The notes under the pieces are model-generated. The model saw only the letters and a list, made by a program, of their open reading frames with translations. It was not told the origin of the DNA and did not search any database. The translations under genes were made by a program, and so were the position numbers. Source: Leeia aquatica (GTDB lineage Bacteria > Pseudomonadota > Gammaproteobacteria > Burkholderiales > Leeiaceae). From it: 64,000 bases of DNA. Location: positions 434,001 to 498,000 of the forward strand of contig NZ_JABAIM010000001.1 in assembly GCF_012641365.1 (NCBI RefSeq), in the 5' to 3' direction. Positions 8,343 through 17,088 of the stretch are shown here, piece after piece (within the stretch, counting starts at the first letter, position 1; each line of letters starts with the position of its first letter).

Positions 8343-8636
8343 TCAGCCATCAACGGCCAGATCAAACACCAGCACTTGCTGCAGGGCAGGCTTGACCTGC
8401 TCCACAAAGGCCAGATGGGCCGGGTGAATCAGGTAAGCCGCCAGATCCTCCGCTTGATCAAACTGCAACAGAAAAGCATGGGTATAACCCTGCTCCAGTT
8501 GCTCGGTGCTGATACTGGTACCCGCCTCAAAACGGCGGATCAGTGCAATCTGCTGCGGTAAAGCCGCAAATGCTGCACACAGGGCCGACACCGGCGCATC
8601 ATCTTGAAAAGCAAACAGCACGATATGGCGTATCAT
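8343..8636 (-). CDS. Dabb-family (stress-responsive A/B barrel) protein
   Basis: A 97-residue dimeric alpha/beta-barrel protein: MIRHIVLFAF at the start, a central helix, then THAFLLQFDQAEDLAAYLIHPAHLAFVEQ, which is the family signature, and VLVFDLAVDG at the end. The frame is open well upstream, but the ATG at 8636 has AAGGGATGGG just before it and matches the family N-terminus. It begins 10 nt after the stop of the hydroxyproline dehydratase gene, so it belongs to that operon. Dabb proteins include small enzymes and ligand-binding proteins. The function here is unknown and may relate to hydroxyproline catabolism only by co-transcription. Confidence 0.82.
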   Translation of the reverse strand: MIRHIVLFAFQDDAPVSALCAAFAALPQQIALIRRFEAGTSISTEQLEQGYTHAFLLQFDQAEDLAAYLIHPAHLAFVEQVKPALQQVLVFDLAVDG

Positions 8637-8646
8637 CCCATCCCTT

Positions 8647-9657
8647 TCAGCGCAGCAGGAAGCCGCGGCCAATGTCATCCCCTTCTTCCAGCCAGAAGGT
8701 CGCCTCTCCACTGTAGTATGCCCGACCGCTGACACGAACGGTGACCGCCGTACGATCACCACAGCGGGTCTCGCCACGGACCTCCGCATCAAAGCAGGCC
8801 CCGGTAATACTCTGAAAGCGAGCAGACTGGTTCAAGCCCACCTTGCCTTGCTGATACCAGGCCGCCATCCGGGCCGTCACCCCCGAGCCGGTCGGGCTGC
8901 GGTCCACCTCGGCATCCGCAAACACGCAGACGTTGCGGCTGGCACGCTCAGGATCCGGAGCCTGGCTATCGGTCAGGATGCTGCCATACAGGAAGCCAAG
9001 GTCAGGGTGTTCCGGATGCTGCGGCGGGCAGATGGCCTTCACCCTGTTAGACAAGGCTGTGGCCGCATCCACGATATCCCGCACCCGTGCGGTCTGCAGG
9101 TCCAGCCCAAACTGCCGCGCTTCGGCCAGCGCATAGAACGCGCCACCATAGCTCACATCACAACAGATCATGCCGTAGCCGGGTACCTCCACCTGCAGCT
9201 GAAGTTGAAACAGGAAGGCAGGCACACTGTCGAACGACACCCGCCCGCTCTGCCCGTTCTGCACCTCCACCCAGGCCGTCACCAGTCCGCACGGGCACTC
9301 AATATTGACCTGGGTCAGTGGCTCGGTGACCGGCACCAGCCCGTAATCCACCGCATAACGACCCAAGGCGATGACAGCATGGCCGCACATGGTGCTATAG
9401 CCTTCATTATGCAGGAACAGCACGGCCAGATCCGCCCCCGGCAGCGAGGGCTCAACCAGCAGGGCACCGTACATGTCGTAGTGACCACGCGGTTCAAACA
9501 TCAGCAAGCGGCGCAGATGATCCTGCTCCGCCTGTACCTGGCGCCGTTTGTCGAGAATGCTGCCCCCTTTCGGCAGCGGGAAACCGGAACGGATGATGCG
9601 AACCGGCTCGCCACCGGTGTGCATGTCCAGCACCGAGATACGCGGGAAATCACTCAT
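8647..9657 (-). CDS. trans-3-hydroxy-L-proline dehydratase (proline racemase family)
   Basis: Proline-racemase-fold enzyme predicted to dehydrate trans-3-hydroxy-L-proline to delta-1-pyrroline-2-carboxylate. The diagnostic residues are visible. The first catalytic position is Cys (C91, in MCGHAVIALGRYAVD), but the second, Cys in racemases and 4-hydroxyproline epimerases, is Thr (T256, in DRSPTGSG). The Cys/Thr pair is the established mark of the dehydratase group, including human L3HYPDH. I prefer the ATG at 9657 (MSDFPRISVLDMHTGGEP), which matches family N-termini; an in-frame ATG at 9693 would add 12 residues. Length from 9657 is 336 residues. The divergent neighbour encodes the enzyme expected to reduce the product to proline. 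No hydroxyproline transporter is adjacent. Confidence 0.88.
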   Translation of the reverse strand: MSDFPRISVLDMHTGGEPVRIIRSGFPLPKGGSILDKRRQVQAEQDHLRRLLMFEPRGHYDMYGALLVEPSLPGADLAVLFLHNEGYSTMCGHAVIALGRYAVDYGLVPVTEPLTQVNIECPCGLVTAWVEVQNGQSGRVSFDSVPAFLFQLQLQVEVPGYGMICCDVSYGGAFYALAEARQFGLDLQTARVRDIVDAATALSNRVKAICPPQHPEHPDLGFLYGSILTDSQAPDPERASRNVCVFADAEVDRSPTGSGVTARMAAWYQQGKVGLNQSARFQSITGACFDAEVRGETRCGDRTAVTVRVSGRAYYSGEATFWLEEGDDIGRGFLLR

Positions 9658-9713
9658 GTCAGGCCCGTTTCCATGCGCAAGCAAAGCACGCATGTCATCA
9701 TGTCAGGCACATG

Positions 9714-9751
9714 TTGTGCAAGTTTAATAAAATTGTATACAATATACCCAA
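9714..9751. promoter_or_regulatory. Divergent promoters sharing a GntR-type palindromic operator
   Basis: ATTGTATACAAT at 9732-9743 is a perfect 12-bp palindrome of the kind bound by FadR/VanR-type (FCD) GntR regulators. On the plus strand, TTGTGC (9714-9719), a 16-nt spacer and TATACA (9736-9741) give a promoter for the reductase gene, with the -10 inside the palindrome. On the minus strand, TTGGGT (9746-9751), a 17-nt spacer and ATTAAA (9723-9728) give a promoter for the dehydratase, with the palindrome filling the spacer. One bound regulator could block both. No GntR gene lies in the window, so the regulator is inferred. Confidence 0.6.
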
Positions 9752-9785
9752 TTGCTGCACCCGATCCGGAAAGCCTCTCCCCCAT

Positions 9786-10739
9786 ATGCTGCATCTGACC
9801 GCTGCCCAAGTCCGCCAGTCCTTGCCCATGCCTGCCCTGATTGAGGCGCTGGCCACGCGCTTTCGTGAAGGCTGTCAGGCGCCGTTACGTCACCATCATC
9901 ACGTTTCGCTGCCGGATGGGCGCGAGAATGTGCTCCTGCTGATGCCCGCCTGGACCGAGCACTTCCTGGGGGTCAAGCAGGTGATGGTCAGCCCCGATAA
10001 TGGCACGCGCGGTCTGCCCGCCATCCACGGACAATACCAGCTGAGCGATACCCTGACCGGCCAGCCCCTGGCGATGATGGATGGTGTGGAACTCACCGCC
10101 TTGCGGACGGTGGCCACCTCAGCCCTGGCGGCCCGCTATCTGGCGCGCCAGAATGCGGCCACCTTGCTGCTGGTCGGAACCGGCCGGCTGGCCCATGAGC
10201 TGGCCGCCGCCCATCGCAGCGTGCGCCCCATCCAGCGGGTGCTGGTGTGGGGGCGTGACACGCACAAGGCCAGCGAGCTGGCACGCGAACTGGCTGAGCA
10301 GGGTTTCACTGCCCACGCTGTCAGTGACTTGCCACGTGCCTGCGCCGAGGCGGACATCATCAGCTGTGCCACCTTGAGCCGCGAGCCTCTGCTGCGCGGC
10401 GAATGGCTGCAACCAGGCTGCCATCTGGACCTGATGGGGGCGTACACGCCGGACCGGCGCGAGGCCGATACCGCCTGCGTGCTGCGCAGCCAGCTGTTTG
10501 TTGATAGCCGTATCGGCGCATTGCATGAAGCCGGGGATTTGGCGATCCCGCTGGCGGAAGGGGTGATCCAGCCTGAACAGGTTCAGGCTGATCTGGCGGA
10601 GCTATGCCGGGGCGTGCACCCGGGCCGCAAGGGTGACCATGAGATCACCTTGTTCAAATCTGTGGGTCTGGCGCTGGAGGATCTGGCTGCTGCCATTCTG
10701 GTTTACCAGCAAGCCAGCGGCCATGCGCCCGCCCCCTAG
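9786..10739 (+). CDS. Ornithine cyclodeaminase/mu-crystallin family reductase, likely pyrroline-2-carboxylate reductase
   Basis: A 317-residue member of the ornithine cyclodeaminase/mu-crystallin family. The fold markers are FLGVKQVMV (substrate Lys), ALMDGVEL-like AMMDGVELTALRTVATSALAARYL, and the Rossmann motif LLLVGTGRLAHE at about residue 120, followed by VLVWGRD. In this family several members reduce the cyclic ketimine delta-1-pyrroline-2-carboxylate to L-proline. That reaction would complete the pathway begun by the divergent dehydratase. The frame opens further upstream, but the inferred transcription start near 9748 excludes that region; the ATG at 9786 begins MLHLTAAQVRQSLPM. True ornithine cyclodeaminase or alanine dehydrogenase activity cannot be excluded from sequence alone. 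A terminator lies about 125 nt past the stop. Confidence 0.85.
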   Translation: MLHLTAAQVRQSLPMPALIEALATRFREGCQAPLRHHHHVSLPDGRENVLLLMPAWTEHFLGVKQVMVSPDNGTRGLPAIHGQYQLSDTLTGQPLAMMDGVELTALRTVATSALAARYLARQNAATLLLVGTGRLAHELAAAHRSVRPIQRVLVWGRDTHKASELARELAEQGFTAHAVSDLPRACAEADIISCATLSREPLLRGEWLQPGCHLDLMGAYTPDRREADTACVLRSQLFVDSRIGALHEAGDLAIPLAEGVIQPEQVQADLAELCRGVHPGRKGDHEITLFKSVGLALEDLAAAILVYQQASGHAPAP

Positions 10740-10741
10740 AG

Positions 10742-10834
10742 CCTGTTGATCGTCTTGCCTACGCGTAAGGCAAGCGATGAACCAGCTCTGTACCGTGTTG
10801 CGGTTTTTGTCCCGTAGTGATCATACGGAACAGG
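10742..10834 (+). other. Structured intergenic segment, possible 3' UTR structure or small RNA
   Basis: Between the reductase stop and the terminator at 10865 there are nested inverted repeats. CCTGTT (10742-10747) can pair with AACAGG (10829-10834) and enclose two hairpins: CTTGCCT (10754-10760) with AGGCAAG (10768-10774), and CCGTA (10812-10816) with TACGG (10824-10828). No credible ORF covers it. I do not recognise a known RNA family. It may be the long 3' untranslated tail of the reductase mRNA or a separately made RNA. Confidence 0.35.
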
Positions 10835-10864
10835 AGCGGTGACTATCTCTCTTCACAGGGACTT

Positions 10865-10891
10865 GACCCGGCTTGTGCCGGGTCTTTTTTT
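10865..10891 (+). terminator. Rho-independent terminator
   Basis: GACCCGGC / GCCGGGTC forms a perfect 8-bp stem with a TTGT loop, followed by seven T residues on the plus strand only. It ends transcription coming from the reductase gene and the structured segment, and insulates the convergent liu operon. Confidence 0.9.
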
Positions 10892-10902
10892 GTCTGTAGC
10901 AC

Positions 10903-12903
10903 CTAACTGGCTTCGCTCACCACGCACAGCAGTGCATCCGCTTCCACAATCGCGTCCGCCGCAAAACGAACCGACTCCAGCACACCATCACGTGGTGACA
11001 CAATGGTGTGCTCCATCTTCATGGCTTCCAGAATCAGCAGCGGCTGCCCTTTCTTTACCGGGCTGCCCACCTCGGCCAGAATGCGTACCACCCTGCCCGG
11101 CATCGGCGCAGTCAGGCCCCCTTCCGCGCCTTCGTCGCTCAGCTTGACGGCATACGGATCAAACAGCTGGAACTCATACCCGCCCTCCGGCAGCATCACA
11201 CACAGCTGCGAGCCATGCCGCAGTACCGTCAACCGGCATTGCCGATCCGCCAACTGCAGCGACAGCTGGTCACCCTCCAGCGCCATGCGCAACACCGCCA
11301 TCACCTCACCGGATGGGGTGTGGCAGCTCCAGCCCTTCGCCACCGGCTTCAGGCGGGTCTGCACGATCGCTTCACCCTGCTGCCAGTGCTGGGTGCGGGC
11401 ATGATCGGCATTCAGGCGCCAGCCATCGTGCTGATGCCACGGAGCATTGGGATCGTTGCTGGCACTGGCCTGCTGCTGGCGCGCCTGCTGTTCGTCCAGC
11501 CAGACGCGGGCGCTTGTAGCCAGCCAGGCCAGCGCCGGTACCGGTCGGGCGGCATGCAGCTGGGCCGCGTGGGTCGCTACAAAACCGGTGTCGGTATCGC
11601 CTGCCAGAAAAGCAGGGTGTGCAGCAACCTTGCCGAGGAAGTCCAGATTGGTCACCACCCCCAGGACACCCGTTTGCGCCAGCATCTGTTGCAGGCGCAG
11701 GATGGCTTGCGGTCTATCCTCACCCCAGACAATCAGCTTGGCCAGCATCGGGTCGTAAAACACCCCGACAGCGTCCCCCACCCGTACCCCGCTATCCACC
11801 CGCATATGCGCCTGTTCAACAGGAAAGGCCAGTGCTGTGAGGGTGCCAGTTTCCGGCAGGAACGCATTGTCCGGGTTTTCGGCGTACAGGCGCACTTCGA
11901 TGGCATGCCCTCGCTGCTGCAGTTCCGCTTGCTGCCGTGGCAAGGGTAAGCCCGCTGCCACCTGCAACTGCCATGCCACCAGATCCTGCCCGCTGACCAG
12001 CTCGGTAACCGGGTGCTCCACCTGCAGGCGGGTGTTCATTTCCATGAAGTAGAACTGGCGGTCGTCACCAACGATGAACTCAATGGTCCCCGCGCCGACG
12101 TAGCCAATGGCCAGTGCCGCCTTCACCGCCGCCTCGCCCATCGCCGCCCGCAATTCTGGCGTCATCAAGGGCGAGGGGGACTCTTCGAGGATTTTCTGGT
12201 GGCGGCGCTGGATGGAGCACTCACGCTCGAACAGGTGTACCGCCTGCCCATGCTGATCGCCAAAGACCTGGAATTCGATATGGTGCGGGTTGAGCACATA
12301 ACGCTCCAGCAGCACCGTGGCGTCGCCAAAGGCATTCTGCGCTTCACGCTGTGCGGCTTCCAGCTGGGACAGGAACTCGTCGGCGCTATCCACCCGACGC
12401 ATGCCCTTGCCACCGCCACCGGCGATCGCCTTGATCAGCAGCGGAAACCCGATGCGCTGTGCCTCTGCCAGCAAGAAGGCACTGTCCTGCTGCTCGCCAT
12501 GGTAGCCGGGGACAATCGGCACACCTGCGCGCTCCATGATGGCCTTGGCTGCACTTTTGGAGCCCATGGCATCAATCGCCTCGGGGGTCGGGCCGATGAA
12601 CACCACTCCGGCCTCGCGGCAAGCACGGGCAAAGTCTGCATTTTCAGACAGAAAACCATAGCCTGGATGAATGGCCTCCGCCCCGGTTTGCCGTGCCACC
12701 TGCAAGATGACATCGCCCCGCAGATAGGAATCCACCGGGCGTGGCCCGCCAATACGCCAGGCTTCATCCGCCAGCTCGACATGCAGGCTGTTGGCATCCG
12801 CGTCCGAGTACACGGCAACGGTCTGCACCCCCAGCAGGCGGCAGGTCTGGATCACCCGACAGGCGATCTCACCGCGGTTGGCAATCAGGATCTTGCGGAA
12901 CAT
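10903..12903 (-). CDS. liuD: Methylcrotonyl-CoA carboxylase biotin-containing alpha subunit
   Basis: Biotin carboxylase plus biotin carrier subunit (666 residues) that, with LiuB, carboxylates 3-methylcrotonyl-CoA in leucine degradation. The N-terminal half is an ATP-grasp biotin carboxylase (FRKILIANRGEIACRVI start, GGGGKGMR loop near residue 165, EMNTRLQVEHPVTE). The last 80 residues form a biotinyl domain with the biotinylated Lys in LEAMKMEHT. The ATG is preceded by GAGGAAAAGC. It is the last gene of the liuRABCD string, 27 nt after liuC. The substrate is assigned from operon context, because acetyl- and propionyl-CoA carboxylase alpha subunits look alike. Confidence 0.92.
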   Translation of the reverse strand: MFRKILIANRGEIACRVIQTCRLLGVQTVAVYSDADANSLHVELADEAWRIGGPRPVDSYLRGDVILQVARQTGAEAIHPGYGFLSENADFARACREAGVVFIGPTPEAIDAMGSKSAAKAIMERAGVPIVPGYHGEQQDSAFLLAEAQRIGFPLLIKAIAGGGGKGMRRVDSADEFLSQLEAAQREAQNAFGDATVLLERYVLNPHHIEFQVFGDQHGQAVHLFERECSIQRRHQKILEESPSPLMTPELRAAMGEAAVKAALAIGYVGAGTIEFIVGDDRQFYFMEMNTRLQVEHPVTELVSGQDLVAWQLQVAAGLPLPRQQAELQQRGHAIEVRLYAENPDNAFLPETGTLTALAFPVEQAHMRVDSGVRVGDAVGVFYDPMLAKLIVWGEDRPQAILRLQQMLAQTGVLGVVTNLDFLGKVAAHPAFLAGDTDTGFVATHAAQLHAARPVPALAWLATSARVWLDEQQARQQQASASNDPNAPWHQHDGWRLNADHARTQHWQQGEAIVQTRLKPVAKGWSCHTPSGEVMAVLRMALEGDQLSLQLADRQCRLTVLRHGSQLCVMLPEGGYEFQLFDPYAVKLSDEGAEGGLTAPMPGRVVRILAEVGSPVKKGQPLLILEAMKMEHTIVSPRDGVLESVRFAADAIVEADALLCVVSEAS

Positions 12904-12930
12904 GCTTTTCCTCGTCTAGCGATCAGGTAA

Positions 12931-13722
12931 TTACAGCTGCCACTTCGGCTTGCGCTTCTCCAGAAAGGCCGACAGGCCTTCCTGCCCTTCTTCCGACACC
13001 CGCAACTGGGCAATCAGCTTGGTGGTATCGTCGATCAGGCGGCCATCGCGCAGCTGGCAGTCCGCACTGATACGTGCAATCAGCCGCTTGCTGGCACTCA
13101 CCGCCTGCGGCCCGGCGCGCAGGATGGCGCGGATCCAGCCGTCCACTACATCGTCCAGCATGTCTTCAGCGGCCACCTCATGCACCAGCCCGATGCTTTC
13201 CGCCACACTGGCCGACATCGCTTCCGCAGTGAGGAACCAGCGCCGCGCCTGCCGCTCGCCAATGGCCGTAATCACATACGGCGAGATCACCGCCGGCACC
13301 AGCCCCAGTTTGACTTCTGTGAGCGCAAAGCTGGCACCCTCCAGCGCCACCGCCATGTCGCAACACGCCACCAGGCCGACACCACCGCCATAAGCCGCAC
13401 CGTTGACGCGGGCAATGGTCGGCTTGGGGAGATTCGCCAGGGTATCCATCAGGGTCGCCAGCCGGGTTGCATCGGCATGGTTGGTGGCTTCATCGTAGCC
13501 CACCATCGCCCGCATCCAGTTGAGGTCCGCTCCAGCGCAGAAGCTGTGGCCTTCACCGGTCAACACCACTACCCGCACCGCAGGGTCTTGTCCCAGCTGC
13601 TCCAGGGTCTGGGTCAGCTGTTCAATCAGCACATCATTGAAGGCATTGTGGACTTCAGGCCGGTTCAGGATGATGCGGGCTACCCCTTGGGCGCTCTGTT
13701 CCAGCTTCAACAATCGGGTCAT
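12931..13722 (-). CDS. liuC: Enoyl-CoA hydratase family, likely methylglutaconyl-CoA hydratase
   Basis: Crotonase-fold protein of 263 residues expected to hydrate 3-methylglutaconyl-CoA to HMG-CoA in leucine degradation. It shows the first oxyanion-hole segment GHSFCAGADLNWM and the second, NGAAYGGGVGLVACCDMAVA. The loop FALTEVKLGLVPAVIS carries the acidic residues typical of hydratases. The reading frame extends far upstream into liuB, but AGGAGA sits 6 nt before the ATG at 13722, so that start is used. It lies 20 nt after liuB. Specific activity is inferred from operon position. Confidence 0.9.
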   Translation of the reverse strand: MTRLLKLEQSAQGVARIILNRPEVHNAFNDVLIEQLTQTLEQLGQDPAVRVVVLTGEGHSFCAGADLNWMRAMVGYDEATNHADATRLATLMDTLANLPKPTIARVNGAAYGGGVGLVACCDMAVALEGASFALTEVKLGLVPAVISPYVITAIGERQARRWFLTAEAMSASVAESIGLVHEVAAEDMLDDVVDGWIRAILRAGPQAVSASKRLIARISADCQLRDGRLIDDTTKLIAQLRVSEEGQEGLSAFLEKRKPKWQL

Positions 13723-13742
13723 CGTGGTTCTCCTGCTGCGGT

Positions 13743-15350
13743 TTACATCCGGAACACCCCGTAACGGGTGTCCTCCGCGGGCGCGTTTTGCACTGCTGAC
13801 AGGGCCAGACCCAGCACCATGCGGGTATCTTGCGGGTCGATGATGCCATCGTCCCACAGGCGCGCACTGGCATACCAGGCATGGCCCTTGGCCTCGTACT
13901 CATCACGGATCGGCTGCTTGAAGGCTTCTTCTTCCTCGGCGGACCAGTTCGTTCCGCGCGATTCATGCTGCTCGCGCTTGACGGTCGCCAACACCCCGGC
14001 GGCCTGCTCTCCCCCCATCACCGAGATACGTGCATTCGGCCACATCCACAGGAAACGCGGGTTGTAGGCGCGGCCGCACATGCCGTAGTTACCGGCACCA
14101 AACGAACCGCCAACAATCACCGTCAGTTTCGGCACTTTGGCGCAGGCCACTGCAGTCACCAGCTTGGCGCCATCCTTGGCAATGCCACCCTGCTCGTACT
14201 TCTTGCCCACCATGAAACCGGTAATGTTTTGCAGGAACAGCAAGGGAATACCCCGCTGGTTGCACAGCTCGACAAAGTGCGCACCCTTGAGCGCACTCTC
14301 TGAGAACAGGATGCCATTATTGGCGATGATGCCGACCGGATAACCGTGGATATGGGCAAAACCACACACCAGCGTGGTGCCATACAGTGGCTTGAATTCC
14401 TGCAGCTCGGAGTCATCCACCACCCGGGCGATGACCTCGCGGATGTCGAAGGGCTGGCGGGTATCGGTCGGGATGACGCCGTACAATTCTTCCTGGCTGT
14501 AACGCGGTGCACGCACCGGCTGGATGGCCGCACGGACCTGCTTTTGCCGATTGAGGAAACGCACCACATCGCGGGCAATCGCCAGCGCATGGTGGTCGTC
14601 CTGTGCCAAGTGATCGGTCACGCCCGAGATCTTGCTGTGCACCTCGCCGCCGCCCAGCTCTTCTGCAGTCACAATCTCGCCGGTAGCGGCACGCACCAGC
14701 GGCGGGCCACCAAGGAAAATGGTGCCTTGGTTACGGACGATGATGGATTCATCACACATGGCCGGCACATAAGCGCCACCGGCAGTACATGAGCCCATCA
14801 CCACGGCGATCTGCGGAATACCCGCTGCCGACATATTGGCCTGATTGTAGAAAATGCGGCCGAAGTGCTCCTTGTCCGGAAACACTTCGTCCTGCAAGGG
14901 CAGGAATGCACCGCCCGAGTCGACCAGATACAGGCACGGCAGATGGTTCTGCGCAGCGATCTCCTGCGCGCGCAGGTGCTTCTTGACCGTCATCGGGTAG
15001 TAGGTGCCACCTTTGACGGTGGCATCATTGGCCACGATCATGCATTCCAGCCCCGCTACCCGGCCAATGCCGGTGACCACTCCGGCTCCCGGTGCCTGGC
15101 CATCGTACATGTCCCACGCAGCCAACTGGGATAGCTCCAGAAACGGTGAGCCCGGATCCAGCAACACCTCAATGCGCTCGCGTGGCAGCAGCTTGCCACG
15201 GGCCTTGTGCCGCCTGGCGGCCTCTTCCCCGCCACCCTGTGCCACCGCGGCCACATCCTGCTGCAGGCGCTCTACCAAGGCCTGCATCTGGGCCGCATTG
15301 CGCTGGAAAGCTTCGCTACGGGTATCAAGCTTGCTCTGGATGACCGGCAT
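13743..15350 (-). CDS. liuB: Methylcrotonyl-CoA carboxylase carboxyltransferase beta subunit
   Basis: A 535-residue carboxyltransferase that moves carboxyl from biotin on LiuD to 3-methylcrotonyl-CoA. The two crotonase-like halves are visible: an N-terminal one with [17 protein letters not shown] and [16 protein letters not shown], and a C-terminal one with [19 protein letters not shown] and [20 protein letters not shown]. The combination SGGAFLP plus [11 protein letters not shown] is characteristic of the methylcrotonyl/geranyl type, as opposed to the propionyl type. An AAGGA precedes the ATG. The 108-bp gap to liuA contains no obvious gene. Confidence 0.93.
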   Translation of the reverse strand: MPVIQSKLDTRSEAFQRNAAQMQALVERLQQDVAAVAQGGGEEAARRHKARGKLLPRERIEVLLDPGSPFLELSQLAAWDMYDGQAPGAGVVTGIGRVAGLECMIVANDATVKGGTYYPMTVKKHLRAQEIAAQNHLPCLYLVDSGGAFLPLQDEVFPDKEHFGRIFYNQANMSAAGIPQIAVVMGSCTAGGAYVPAMCDESIIVRNQGTIFLGGPPLVRAATGEIVTAEELGGGEVHSKISGVTDHLAQDDHHALAIARDVVRFLNRQKQVRAAIQPVRAPRYSQEELYGVIPTDTRQPFDIREVIARVVDDSELQEFKPLYGTTLVCGFAHIHGYPVGIIANNGILFSESALKGAHFVELCNQRGIPLLFLQNITGFMVGKKYEQGGIAKDGAKLVTAVACAKVPKLTVIVGGSFGAGNYGMCGRAYNPRFLWMWPNARISVMGGEQAAGVLATVKREQHESRGTNWSAEEEEAFKQPIRDEYEAKGHAWYASARLWDDGIIDPQDTRMVLGLALSAVQNAPAEDTRYGVFRM

Positions 15351-15458
15351 GCACGGTGTCCTTCAGTCCTGTTCCGCCCGGTGGCGGCTTACATCGGCTA
15401 CCGCGGCCCGCCACCAACGTGACGGTGCCCGCGGTGAAGCCCCTCATCATCATTCGAC

Positions 15459-16616
15459 TTACTTGTCTTCAAACAGCTCACGGCCAATCAGCATGCGGCG
15501 AATCTCATTGGTTCCCGCGCCGATGTCGTACAGCTTGGCATCACGCAACAGACGCCCGGTGGGGAACTCATTGATATAGCCGTTGCCGCCCAGTGCCTGA
15601 ATCGCTTCCAGCGCCACCTTCACCGCCGACTCGGAGGCGTACAGGATGGCCGCCGCGGCATCCTTGCGTTGCGAGCGACCCGCATCGCATGCCGCAGCCA
15701 CCCGGTAGACAAAGGCACGCGAGCTTTGCAGGGCCACATACATGTCGGCCACCTTGCCCTGCATCAGACCAAAAGTACCAATGGGCGCATCGAACTGCTT
15801 GCGTTCCCGCACGTAGGGCAGCGTGATGTCCATCGCGGCCTGCATGATGCCGATCGGACCTGCGGCCAGCACCACGCGCTCGTAGTCGAGGCCGCGCATC
15901 AGCACCTTGACGCCCTGGTTGACCTCACCCACCACATTGGCCTGCGGAATACGGCAGTTTTCAAACACCAGCTCGCAGGTGTTGGAGCCGCGCATGCCCA
16001 GTTTGTCCAGCTTCTGGGCCGAGCTGAAGCCTGCCATGCCTTTTTCGATGATGAACGCCGTCATGGTACGCGAGCCGTTTTCCTTGCCCGCCGTACGCAT
16101 GTAGACCAGCAGCACATCGGCATCCGGCCCGTTGGTAATCCACATCTTGTTGCCATTGGCGATCCAGCTGTCACCCTCCTGCACGGCGCGGCAGCTCATC
16201 GAGCCGACCACATCCGAACCGGCACCCGGCTCAGACATCGCCAGCGCGCCCACATGCTCACCACTGATCAGCTTGGGCAGGTAGCGCTGGCGCTGCGCTT
16301 CATTACCGTTCAGGTAGATGTTGTTGACGCACAAATTGGAGTGCGCCCCGTACGAGAGCGCCACCGAGGCCGACGCACGCGACAGCTCTTCCATCACCAC
16401 GCAGTGCGCCAGGTAGCCCATACCCATGCCGCCGTAGGCTTCCGGAATGGTCAGCCCCAGCAGCCCCATGTCGCCCATTTTGCGCCACAGGTCCATCGGG
16501 AAGGCGTTGTCGCGGTCGATTGCTTCTGCCCGAGGGGCAATTTCCACCTCGGCAAAACGCCGTACCGCATCACGCAATTCATCCAGTTCGGGGCTCAGTT
16601 GAACGTCGAAAGACAT
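15459..16616 (-). CDS. liuA: Isovaleryl-CoA dehydrogenase
   Basis: FAD-dependent acyl-CoA dehydrogenase (385 residues) that oxidises isovaleryl-CoA to 3-methylcrotonyl-CoA, passing electrons to ETF. Acyl-CoA dehydrogenase signatures are present: [31 protein letters not shown] and [13 protein letters not shown] near the end. The catalytic base is the Glu in [13 protein letters not shown]. Placement on that helix, not near residue 376, distinguishes isovaleryl-CoA dehydrogenase from medium-chain enzymes. AAGGAAAACAGC precedes the ATG. It is the first enzyme gene after the regulator liuR. Confidence 0.94.
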   Translation of the reverse strand: MSFDVQLSPELDELRDAVRRFAEVEIAPRAEAIDRDNAFPMDLWRKMGDMGLLGLTIPEAYGGMGMGYLAHCVVMEELSRASASVALSYGAHSNLCVNNIYLNGNEAQRQRYLPKLISGEHVGALAMSEPGAGSDVVGSMSCRAVQEGDSWIANGNKMWITNGPDADVLLVYMRTAGKENGSRTMTAFIIEKGMAGFSSAQKLDKLGMRGSNTCELVFENCRIPQANVVGEVNQGVKVLMRGLDYERVVLAAGPIGIMQAAMDITLPYVRERKQFDAPIGTFGLMQGKVADMYVALQSSRAFVYRVAAACDAGRSQRKDAAAAILYASESAVKVALEAIQALGGNGYINEFPTGRLLRDAKLYDIGAGTNEIRRMLIGRELFEDK

Positions 16617-16652
16617 GCTGTTTTCCTTGTAGGCAGAGAGGAGACTAAGGGC

Positions 16653-17060
16653 TCAGTCGCCCTTTTCTTCCAGAATGCGCTGACACTGGCGCTCAAAGGT
16701 GTCGATTTCCTTCAGCACCGCTTCAATATCCTGCCGCTGTTGCTCCAGCAGTGCACGGCGCTGGTTCAGTATCTTCAGGTACTGCTGCAGTTGCGAGGTT
16801 TCATCACGCGAGGAGTCATAGATGTCAAACAGCTCCTTGACCTCGCCCAGCGAAAACCCCAGCCGCTTGCCACGCAGGATCAGCATCAGCCGCACCCGCT
16901 CCCGGCTGCCATACACCCGGTTGCGCCCTACCCGTTCGGGCAGCAGCAGGCCCTCATCTTCATAGAAGCGGATGGCTCGGGTAGTGACGTCAAATTCACG
17001 TGCCAGATCGGTAATGGTGTAACTGCGCTTGTTGGCAGAGGCGAGGTCGGCATGACTCAT
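16653..17060 (-). CDS. liuR: MerR-family regulator of leucine degradation
   Basis: A 135-residue MerR-type DNA-binding protein: winged helix YTITDLAREFDVTTRAIRFYEDEGLLLPERVGRNRVYG near the N-terminus and a long dimerisation coiled coil (about 75-130), with no metal-binding cysteine cluster. It heads the liu operon and is the expected autoregulator. The frame is open to a GTG at 17090, but that codon overlaps the -10 box of the promoter described below and so cannot be translated from it. The ATG at 17060 has AGGTG five bases upstream. MerR family LiuR proteins are known to control leucine/isovalerate genes in beta- and gammaproteobacteria. Confidence 0.9.
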   Translation of the reverse strand: MSHADLASANKRSYTITDLAREFDVTTRAIRFYEDEGLLLPERVGRNRVYGSRERVRLMLILRGKRLGFSLGEVKELFDIYDSSRDETSQLQQYLKILNQRRALLEQQRQDIEAVLKEIDTFERQCQRILEEKGD

Positions 17061-17088
17061 GACTGCACCTGTTTGAAAAGTTCGATTC

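Noticed and set aside
10839-11147. A 102-codon plus-strand frame across the terminator and the end of liuD
   Set aside because: It runs through a Rho-independent terminator and antisense to the biotinyl domain of liuD; no ribosome site.
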